Part shown: positions 57,412-64,000 of the stretch, piece by piece
Layout: each line of letters starts with the position of its first letter
Position numbering within the stretch: the first letter of the stretch is position 1
Assembly: GCF_900114785.1 (NCBI RefSeq)
Contig: NZ_FOUG01000004.1
Coordinates: 393,110 to 457,109, forward strand
Length of the DNA: 64,000 bases
Reading direction: 5' to 3'
From: Variovorax sp. OV329
GTDB lineage: Bacteria; Pseudomonadota; Gammaproteobacteria; Burkholderiales; Burkholderiaceae_C
Translations under genes and position numbers: made by a program
The notes under the pieces: generated by a model
What the model saw: only the letters and a program-made list of their open reading frames with translations
The model's database searches: none
Told to the model about the DNA's origin: nothing

Positions 57412-58395
57412 ATGGCCCCCTTTTCCATCCTCGACCTGTCGCCCGTCTGCGAGGGCGGCGACGCCTCCCAGTCCTTCCGCAACTCCCTGTCGCTGGCGCA
57501 GCACGGGGAACGGCTGGGCTACCGCCGCTACTGGCTGGCCGAGCATCACGGCATGCCGGGCATCGCCAGCGCGGCCACGGCCGTGCTGCTGGCCTACGTG
57601 GGCGCCGGCACGTCCACCATCCGCATCGGCGCGGGCGGCGTGATGCTTCCCAACCACTCGCCGCTGGTGATCGCCGAGCAGTTCGGCACGCTGGAGTCGC
57701 TCTATCCCGGCCGCATCGACCTGGGCCTCGGCCGGGCACCGGGCTCGGACCAGCGCACGGCGCGTGCCCTGCGCCGCGACCTGGAGACCAATTCCGACCA
57801 GTTCCCGCAGGACGTGCTGGAGCTGATGGACTTCATGTCCAAGGAACCGCGCCAGCCGGTGATGGCCGTGCCCGGGCGCGGGCTGGAGGTGCCGATCTGG
57901 ATCCTGGGCTCCAGCACCTTCGGCGCCCAGCTGGCGGCGCACCTGGGCCTGCCCTACGCCTTCGCCTCGCACTTCGCGCCGCAACAGCTGATGCAGGCGA
58001 TCGAGATCTACCGCTCCACCTTCAAGCCCTCGGCACAGCTGGACAAGCCCTACGTGATGCTGGGCTTCAACGTGTTCTGCGCGGATACCGACGAAGAGGC
58101 GCGCTTTCGGGCCACCTCATGGCAGCAGGCCTTCGTCAACCTGCGCAGCGGCCGGCCGGGCCGTCTGCCGCCGCCGGTGCAGGGCTACCGCGAGCACGTC
58201 GGCCCCGCCGAGGCCTCGCTTCTCGATTCGGTGCTGTCGTGCTCGGCCGTGGGTTCGCCCGAGACTGTGAAGGCGGCCGTCGACGCTTTCGTGGCGCGCA
58301 CCGGCGCCGACGAGCTGATGGTCACCTCGCAGATCTTCGACCACGAGGCCCGCCTGCGCTCCTACGAACTGCTGGCGCAGCTGCGCCGGGACTGA
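57412..58395 (+). CDS. Luciferase-like (LLM) flavin-dependent oxidoreductase, YhbW-like
   Basis: This is a protein of about 327 residues with the bacterial luciferase-like TIM-barrel fold: [67 protein letters not shown] and [24 protein letters not shown]. It is closely similar to E. coli YhbW. The ATG at 57412 gives the usual family N-terminus; ATG 57382 and TTG 57304 are in frame but lack support. FMN-dependent chemistry is expected; the substrate is unknown. Confidence 0.9.
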   Translation: MAPFSILDLSPVCEGGDASQSFRNSLSLAQHGERLGYRRYWLAEHHGMPGIASAATAVLLAYVGAGTSTIRIGAGGVMLPNHSPLVIAEQFGTLESLYPGRIDLGLGRAPGSDQRTARALRRDLETNSDQFPQDVLELMDFMSKEPRQPVMAVPGRGLEVPIWILGSSTFGAQLAAHLGLPYAFASHFAPQQLMQAIEIYRSTFKPSAQLDKPYVMLGFNVFCADTDEEARFRATSWQQAFVNLRSGRPGRLPPPVQGYREHVGPAEASLLDSVLSCSAVGSPETVKAAVDAFVARTGADELMVTSQIFDHEARLRSYELLAQLRRD

Positions 58396-58417
58396 ACCCG
58401 GCGCTGCGAGCGCAAGT

Positions 58418-59533
58418 TCAGGCCGCCCCGGCGATCACGCCGCCGCCCAGGCACACCTCGCCGTCGTACAGCACGGCCGACTGGCCGGGCGTGACGGCCC
58501 ACTGGGCCTGCGGGAACTTCAGCTGGAAAGCGCCGTTGGCGCCCTCGGCCAGGGCGCAGTCCGCATCGGCCTGGCGGTAGCGCGACTTGGCGCCGTAGCC
58601 GCCGCCGGCCGGCGCCTCGCCGGCGACCCAGCTCGCGTCGTCGGCCTCCAGCGTGTGCGTCAGCAGCCAGGGATGGTCGTGCCCCTGCACCACCCACAGC
58701 GTATTGGCCTCGATGTCCTTGCGCGCCACGAACCAGGGCGAATGGTCGCCGCTGCCGCGCGCCGCTCCCTTTTCCTTCACGCCGCCGATGCCCAGGCCCT
58801 GGCGCTGGCCCAGGGTGTAGAAGGACAGGCCCTGGTGCTCGCCCAGCACGCGGCCGCGGGCGTCGCGGATGGGCCCCGGCTCCTTGCTGATGTAGCGGTT
58901 GAGGAACTCGCGGAAGGGCCGCTCGCCGATGAAGCAGATGCCGGTCGAGTCCTTCTTCTTCGCGTTGGGCAGGCCGATCTCGGCGGCGATGCGCCGCACT
59001 TCGGTCTTGCGCAGTTCGCCCACCGGGAACAGTGTCCTGCTCAACTGCTGCTGGTTCAGGCGGTGCAGGAAGTAGCTCTGGTCCTTGGCCGGGTCCAGGC
59101 CCTTGAGCAGTTCATGGCGGCCCGTGGCCTCGTTGAGGCGCACCCGCGCGTAGTGCCCGGTGGCGATCTGTTCGGCGCCCAGGCGAATCGCGTGGTCGAG
59201 GAAGGCCTTGAACTTGATCTCGGCGTTGCACAGCACGTCCGGGTTGGGCGTGCGGCCCGCCTGGTACTCGCGCAGGAACTCGGCGAACACGCGGTCCTTG
59301 TAGTCGGCGGCGAAGTTCACGTGCTCGATCTCGATGCCCAGCACGTCGGCCACGCTGGCGGCGTCCACGAAGTCGATGTTGGAAGAGCAGTACTCGCTGT
59401 CGTCGTCGTCTTCCCAGTTCTTCATGAAGATGCCGATGACCTCGTGGCCCTGCTGCTTGAGCAGGTGCGCCGTGACCGCGGAATCGACGCCGCCGGACAG
59501 GCCCACCACCACGCGCTTCTTGTTCGTGCTCAT
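58418..59533 (-). CDS. mnmA: tRNA-specific 2-thiouridylase MnmA
   Basis: MnmA places sulfur at position 2 of uridine 34 in tRNAs for Lys, Glu and Gln. The 371-residue protein has the PP-loop [19 protein letters not shown], the first catalytic cysteine in [15 protein letters not shown] and the second in [13 protein letters not shown]. The length is normal. It follows the Nudix gene by 54 bases on the same strand. Confidence 0.97.
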   Translation of the reverse strand: MSTNKKRVVVGLSGGVDSAVTAHLLKQQGHEVIGIFMKNWEDDDDSEYCSSNIDFVDAASVADVLGIEIEHVNFAADYKDRVFAEFLREYQAGRTPNPDVLCNAEIKFKAFLDHAIRLGAEQIATGHYARVRLNEATGRHELLKGLDPAKDQSYFLHRLNQQQLSRTLFPVGELRKTEVRRIAAEIGLPNAKKKDSTGICFIGERPFREFLNRYISKEPGPIRDARGRVLGEHQGLSFYTLGQRQGLGIGGVKEKGAARGSGDHSPWFVARKDIEANTLWVVQGHDHPWLLTHTLEADDASWVAGEAPAGGGYGAKSRYRQADADCALAEGANGAFQLKFPQAQWAVTPGQSAVLYDGEVCLGGGVIAGAA

Positions 59534-59587
59534 GGCCCCGATTGTCCCAGGGCGGCCCTATGCGCTGCCCATGTGTGGGAAATGAGG

Positions 59588-60061
59588 CTAGGAGTGGACC
59601 GAAGAGTCCACATGCACCAGCGAGAGCGGAAAGCGCTGCCCGGTCATGTAGTCTTCCACGCACTTCAGCAGCAGGGGGCTGCGGTGGCGGGCCTGGCTCG
59701 CGCGGATCTCCCCGGGCGTCATCCACAGCGTGCGCACGATGCCGTGGTCCAGCGCGCGGCCTTCCTCGCGCTCGCCCAGTTCGCCGGCGAAGGCGAAGCG
59801 CATGTAGGTCACGTCCTGGCTGCCCTTTCGGGTGCGGGCCATGTAGATGCCGATCAGCGCGGTGGGCGTGAAGGGGTGCGCCGTTTCCTCCAGCGCTTCG
59901 CGCGCGCAGCCTTCGGCCGGCGATTCGCCCGCATCCAGGTGCCCGGCAGGCGTGTTGAGCATCAGGCCATCGGCGGTCTCTTCCTCGACCAGCAGGAAGC
60001 GCCCCGCCTTCTCGATGATGGCGGCCACGGTCACGTTGGGTTTCCAGCGGTTGTCTGTCAT
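59588..60061 (-). CDS. Nudix hydrolase, NudJ-like
   Basis: This 157-residue Nudix protein carries the box GHLDAGESPAEGCAREALEET, and YMARTRKGSQDVTYMRFAFAGEL follows. It resembles the E. coli NudJ (YmfB) phosphatase, which is often encoded next to mnmA as here. The start overlaps the stop of the sensor kinase gene (ATGA). Confidence 0.92.
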   Translation of the reverse strand: MTDNRWKPNVTVAAIIEKAGRFLLVEEETADGLMLNTPAGHLDAGESPAEGCAREALEETAHPFTPTALIGIYMARTRKGSQDVTYMRFAFAGELGEREEGRALDHGIVRTLWMTPGEIRASQARHRSPLLLKCVEDYMTGQRFPLSLVHVDSSVHS

Positions 60062-62474
60062 GGGGCGTCGTGCAGGTGCGCGTTGGAGAGCGACTGCAGC
60101 GTCGCGGCAGCCGGCTTCGGGAGCACGAGTATGACGGTGCAGCCCTCGTTCTCCGCGCTTTCGATCTCCACGCTGCCGCCGTGCCGTTGCAGGGTGGTGC
60201 GCACCAGCAGCAGTCCCAGGCCGACGCCGTGCACCTCAGGATGCGACTCGCGGTGCAGTCGATGAAATGGCTGGAACAGCTGCTTCTGCTGCTCGGCCGC
60301 AATGCCGGGGCCCTGGTCCTGGATGGCCACACCCCAGCTCGCGTGCCGCTCGGTGATCCGGCAGACCAGCTCCGAGCCCGAAGGCGAATACTTCAGGCCG
60401 TTGCCCACCACGTTGGCCAGCGCGCGCGCCAGCAGGCCGCGGTCTCCGATGCAGGGCGCTTCTTCCAGTTCGGTCGTGAGGCTCAGGCGCACCTGCTTGC
60501 GACGCCCCTGGGCCCAGGCGTTGTCGATGGCCTGGGTCGCAAGCTCGACCAGGTCCAGCAGTTCGGCATGAAAGGGCTGGGCCTCCGCACGCGCGAGGTC
60601 GACAAAGCCGTCCGCCAGCTCCAGGCCGGTGTGGGCATGTCGCTCGATGCGCTGCAGCAGCAGGTCGCGCGGCAGCAGCGCCGGGTTGGCGCGGGCCAGC
60701 TCCACCACGGTCAGGATGGAGGCACTGGGCTCGCGGATGTCGTGCGAGATGAAGCGCAGCGCCTCGTCGCGCTGGCCCTGGGTGTGGCGCATCTTCGTGA
60801 TGTCCACCAGCGCCACCATCCAGCCTGAGTGTTCGTTGTCGGCGTCGAGGAAGGGCACGCAGCGCAGCAGCAGGATGCGCCCTGCAGCGTCCTCGGCTTC
60901 GCCGGAGATCGCCGTGGGGTGCTCCGGGTCCAAAGCCCAGGCAGCACCATCGGCTGTCCATCGCGGCGCGAGCGCAGGTCTGCCAGCAGTTCGTGCGCCG
61001 GAACGCCTGCCAGTTCGAAGCCCTGGCGATGCCAAAGCCGCGCGGCGCCGCGGTTGACATAGAAGACCCGCCCCAGCCGATCGAGCACCAGCATGGTGTC
61101 GGGCATGTGGTCCATCGCATCGCGAATGAAGCGATGCATGTCGCGCACGCGCTGCACTGCAGTGGCCGTGGCGTCCATCTCGCGATCGAGGAAGTCGCCT
61201 TCCTGCGCCGGTTTGTTCAGGCGCGGAAGCCCTTCCAGCACGGCGTTCAGCTCGCGCGTGCCGCGCTGCAGGAAGCGGTAGGCCGTGCTCAGCCGCATCA
61301 GGCTCCACAGGGGATACACCGCAAGAAGGCCGCCGAGCCCCGGTGCGACGGAGAAGCGGATGCCGGTCCAGGGCTGCGCGACCTGCAGTGCGCCCATGCC
61401 CAGCAGCAGGCACACGACGAGCGAGAACACGCCCAGCGGCCCCAGCCATAGCAGGCCAAGCAACGCGATCACCAGCGGCGCCAGGTTGTAGAGAAGGTTC
61501 TGCCAGTCGGAGGCCGGGTGGATATGGGTGTGCCGCACGAGCGATTGCAGCACCGTCGCGAAGATCTCGACGCCGGGGACCAGGCCGTTCTGCGTGGGCG
61601 CGGCGACGGCGAAGAAGTCGGCCACGCTGTCTGCCGTGGCGCCCACGAGCACGTAGCGATCGTGAAAGAGCTCGCGCGGCGCCGTGCCGTCGAGCACGTC
61701 GATGTACGACACCGTGAGGAAGGGCGTCGTCGGCGCGTTGTAGAGGATCAGTTCCTGGTGGCGTCGCGTCCAGCGACCCTCGGGCGGCGAGCTGCGTCCG
61801 CCCTCCAGGATGGACGGCTGCGGCTTCAGCCTGCCTTCCGCGGCATCGCGCATCGCCATCGAGAAGTGCGGCCATTCGCGTCCCGGAAAGCCCTCGAAGA
61901 GGTACATGCCTTCGACGACGCCGTCCGCATCGACCGACAGGTGCGAATGTCCGAGGGCGGTGGCCGCGCGCGACAGCTCGGCCGTGGGCAGCACCTCGGA
62001 TTGAAGCTGCGAGTTGCGGCTGGGCACCTGCATGGCCAGGGGCAGCACGACGCAGCCGGCGCTGCGCATGCTCCGGGCCAGCATCGCGTCGTCGGCAGGG
62101 AACTCCGCATTCGCATCGTCGAGCAGCAGGTCCAATCCGATGCAGCGCGGCTTGCCGGCGGAGATCTGCTGCAGCAGCTTGGCATGCAGCGCACGTCGCC
62201 AGGGCCAGCGCCCGATGGCTTCCAGGCTCTTGTCGTCGATCGCGACGATCACGATGTTGCCGGCCGCTGCCGGCCGCACGAGATTGAGGGCGCCTTCCTG
62301 CAGCAGGCGGTCGGTGCGCGCCAGCTGGTCGGTGGCCAGGAGCCAGGAAACCCCTGCGACAAGGACCGCGGCCAGGACAAGCCAGGCTCTTCGGCGCCGC
62401 GCCTTGTCCAGCCAGCGGCTGTCAGGTGCGTCGATGGTGGGCCGGTCGCTTTCGGTTGTATCTGCGAAAGACAT
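60058..62474 (-). pseudogene. CHASE2 sensor histidine kinase, frameshifted
   Basis: The gene encodes, in order, a signal-anchor helix, an extracytoplasmic CHASE2 domain (residues about 40-330: NIVIVAIDDKSLEAIGRWPWRR, RCIGLDLLLDD), three membrane helices, a PAS domain (MDHMPDTMLVLDRLGRVFYVN), HisKA (RFISHDIREPSASILTV) and HATPase (NVVGNGLKYSPSGS, DQGPGIA, GVGLGLLLV). The reading frame breaks near 60936-60938: the frame carrying CHASE2 and PAS runs into junk, and the kinase half continues in another frame. Adding one G to the GGG there restores DGQPMVLPGALDPEHP. It may be a true frameshift mutation or a sequencing error. The start is ATG 62474. Confidence 0.85.
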
Positions 62475-62538
62475 GAGCGGGCGCAAGCCGCCCGCGCCGG
62501 GCCGGCTTGCCAGATTGAATGTGAGGGAGTGGGGCGGG

Positions 62539-62841
62539 CTAGCCGCGCACGCTCGCCACGACGCCTGGCGTGCGCGTGTCGAAGACCTGGGTGCGCCGCT
62601 TCAGCGGGGCGCGGCGCGGACCGGCACTCAGCGAGGCGCTCTGCAGCGCCGTCGAACTCGCGCAGGCGGCCGCTTGTCGCTCTGCCGTGTCGCAAGGGAA
62701 GCGGATCAGCGAACCGTCTGCCAGTCGCAGCGACAGGCTGGAATTGCCGATGGCCGGCGCCTCAGGGGCGGCGGCAAGCGCCGCCGAGCCCAGCAGCGCC
62801 AACAGCCCGGCGAACGGTCGAAGTTTGCGAGATGCTTTCAT
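62539..62841 (-). CDS. Small exported FecR-like remnant
   Basis: This 100-residue protein has a signal peptide (LRPFAGLLALLGSAALAAAP). The short mature part begins SSLSLRLADGSLIRFPC and ends QVFDTRTPGVVASVRG, the phrase found inside FecR-type domains, then stops at once. In related clusters the gene between an OmpR-type regulator and a CHASE2 kinase encodes a full-length FecR (often LysM-FecR) protein, so this looks like an internally deleted and truncated copy. The start overlaps the regulator's stop (ATGA). Confidence 0.65.
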   Translation of the reverse strand: MKASRKLRPFAGLLALLGSAALAAAPEAPAIGNSSLSLRLADGSLIRFPCDTAERQAAACASSTALQSASLSAGPRRAPLKRRTQVFDTRTPGVVASVRG

Positions 62842-63581
62842 GCCGCCATTCCTTCGTCGCCATCCATGCCGCTGGACCCGAAGGCCGACAGCGCCGCGAC
62901 TTCCACGGTCTCGAGCCGGTAGCCCAGGCCGTACACCGCCGAGAGCAGGAAGCCGTTGACCGGCCTCAGTGCCAGCTTGGTCCGCAGGCGCGAGATGTGG
63001 GTGTCCAGCGAGCGCGAAGGCTCTTCGGGGCCACGGCCCCACACGGCCTCGCGCAGGTGCTCGCGCGAGAGCAGGCGCCCGAGGTTCTGGAACAGGAACA
63101 GGGCCAGTTCGTACTCGCGGTGCTTGAGTTCGATCGGCCGGTCGTTGAAGTGCAGGGTGCGCGCCCGCGGGAAGAAGTGATAGGGACCGAACTGCAGTTC
63201 GGTCTCGTGCTGGCTGGGGTAGGCGCGGCGCAGCAGCGCGCGCACGCGGGCTTCCAGTTCGGCCACGCGGATGGGCTTGACCATGAAGTCGTCGGCGCCG
63301 GCCGAGAGGCCCGCCACCAGGTCGGCCTCTGCGCTGCGATTGGTGACGAACAGGATGGGCATGCGACTGGCGAGTTCCTCGCGCACCCACTTGACGACGG
63401 CGGGGCCCGAGATGTCGGGCAGCGTCCAGTCGAGGATCAGCAGGTCGAAGGATTGCTGTCGCAGGTCGCGCAGCAGGGCCTTGCCCTCGGAGTACGCATG
63501 GCATTCGTGTTCGATGCCCTGCATGGCGTGTTTGATGAGGTCGAGCTGTGACTGCTCGTCGTCGAGTGCGGCGATGCGCAT
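62838..63581 (-). CDS. OmpR-type response regulator
   Basis: This 247-residue regulator has a receiver domain (IAALDDEQSQLDLIK, phospho-Asp in LLILDWTLPDISG, Lys in FMVKPIRVAEL) and a C-terminal winged helix (HREYELALFLFQNLGRLLSREHLREAVWG, SRSLDTHISRLRTKL, VYGLGYRLE). It is first in the operon with the FecR-like remnant and the CHASE2 kinase. If the kinase is broken, it may be uncoupled or take phosphate from another source. Confidence 0.9.
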   Translation of the reverse strand: MRIAALDDEQSQLDLIKHAMQGIEHECHAYSEGKALLRDLRQQSFDLLILDWTLPDISGPAVVKWVREELASRMPILFVTNRSAEADLVAGLSAGADDFMVKPIRVAELEARVRALLRRAYPSQHETELQFGPYHFFPRARTLHFNDRPIELKHREYELALFLFQNLGRLLSREHLREAVWGRGPEEPSRSLDTHISRLRTKLALRPVNGFLLSAVYGLGYRLETVEVAALSAFGSSGMDGDEGMAA

Positions 63582-63869
63582 GGTGTTTACCGTCCCTGTT
63601 TTATGACTGACAAATTTATGTCCAAAGTCTACAGGCCGTGCGCAAGACACGGTTGATTCATGGCGGAGGCGACTGTGAACTCCCGCGGCAAATGTCACGT
63701 TAGCCACAGCCAAGATGAAACCGGTGTCACGAATCTGACGCCATCGGCGTCCGATTTGCATCAACGCATCACATCTGGCGCGCAAGTGCGCAGGTCAAGT
63801 GTCCCTTTGTAATCTTCGGGTAAGCTCGCCCGGTTTGCGCTGACCTACCCAGCCCTGAGGAGACTTCAT
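63582..63869. promoter_or_regulatory. Divergent gap between the OmpR-type gene and pntAA
   Basis: This 288-base stretch has lower G+C than its flanks and no coding frame that I recognise. It should hold promoters for both directions. Only the Shine-Dalgarno GAGGAGA before the pntAA start is clear. Confidence 0.45.
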
Positions 63870-64000
63870 ATGTTGATTGGCGTGTCTGCCGAGACCACGG
63901 CGGGCGAGACCCGTGTGGCCGTCACCCCCGAGACGGCCAAGAAGCTCGTTGCCTTGGGGCATACGGTGCGCGTTCAATCCGGCGCGGGCATCACCGCTGC
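63870..64000 (+). CDS. pntAA: NAD(P) transhydrogenase subunit alpha (partial)
   Basis: The first 43 codons match the N-terminal domain of NAD(P) transhydrogenase alpha (and the related alanine dehydrogenases): IGVSAETTAGETRVAVTPETAKKLVALGHTV. The pyridine-nucleotide transhydrogenase reading is favoured by the EtxxGExRVAxTPxT pattern. The gene leaves the window. The start is supported by GAGGAGA eight bases upstream. Confidence 0.8.
   Translation, partial: MLIGVSAETTAGETRVAVTPETAKKLVALGHTVRVQSGAGITA

Noticed and set aside
63795..63977. Small minus-strand open frame of 60 codons over the pntAA start
   Set aside because: It is antisense to the recognisable pntAA N-terminus and has no motif or ribosome site.

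Overview
This is a very GC-rich, densely coded bacterial chromosome segment (about 70% G+C by eye). It carries no tRNA or rRNA gene, transposase, integrase or CRISPR array that I could see. The gene families point to the Burkholderiales, most likely a Comamonadaceae member in the Variovorax/Acidovorax/Ramlibacter neighbourhood. The reasons are three Bug/TctC-type periplasmic binding proteins standing without their permeases, homogentisate and gentisate clusters, TRAP transporters, many LysR/IclR regulators, and a housekeeping backbone of tsaB-rimI-(UDG-like)-pyrF, uvrA/ssb and mnmA. The species assignment is inference.

Left part (1-8.4 kb): the start of a PBP4-type carboxypeptidase (leaving the window), a drug/metabolite exporter, then tightly packed tsaB, rimI, a degenerate uracil-DNA-glycosylase-like gene and pyrF. 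A DUF1800 lipoprotein/DUF1501 Tat-secreted pair follows.

Aromatic catabolism (8.4-28.5 kb): an IclR regulator diverges from an operon of an MBL-fold protein, a flavin hydroxylase, a 66-residue DUF2783 protein, hmgA and fahA. This looks like conversion of a hydroxylated phenylacetate to homogentisate and on to fumarate plus acetoacetate. Next come a secreted alpha/beta hydrolase, an M20 amidohydrolase with a Bug protein and a divergent LysR gene, a thioesterase, and a NagR-like LysR gene. The latter diverges from a gentisate operon (gentisate dioxygenase, fumarylpyruvate hydrolase, 3-hydroxybenzoate 6-hydroxylase, two Bug proteins) that ends at a clear terminator. A flavoprotein gene starts only 10 bases after it.

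Middle (28.5-43.9 kb): two methyltransferases, a lipoprotein and an XRE regulator. Then comes a solute-use cluster: IclR with a clear operator, two DctP proteins, DctQ, DctM, TetR, a type II dehydroquinase and an unusual shikimate-dehydrogenase relative. After it come tesB, creA, AraC/VOC genes, an orphan ATP synthase subunit c, a GlxA-type regulator and a TPR protein.

Right part (43.9-64 kb): uvrA translationally overlapped with a ClC transporter gene and divergent from ssb; a lower-GC block with a multi-PAS histidine kinase, a FixJ-type regulator, a lone receiver and two small proteins; an iron-uptake unit (PepSY protein, TonB receptor, Fur box); a luciferase-like oxidoreductase; mnmA; a Nudix hydrolase; and a two-component system that looks damaged. 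In that system the CHASE2 sensor kinase is frameshifted and the FecR-like partner is cut down to 100 residues. The window ends in the start of pntAA.
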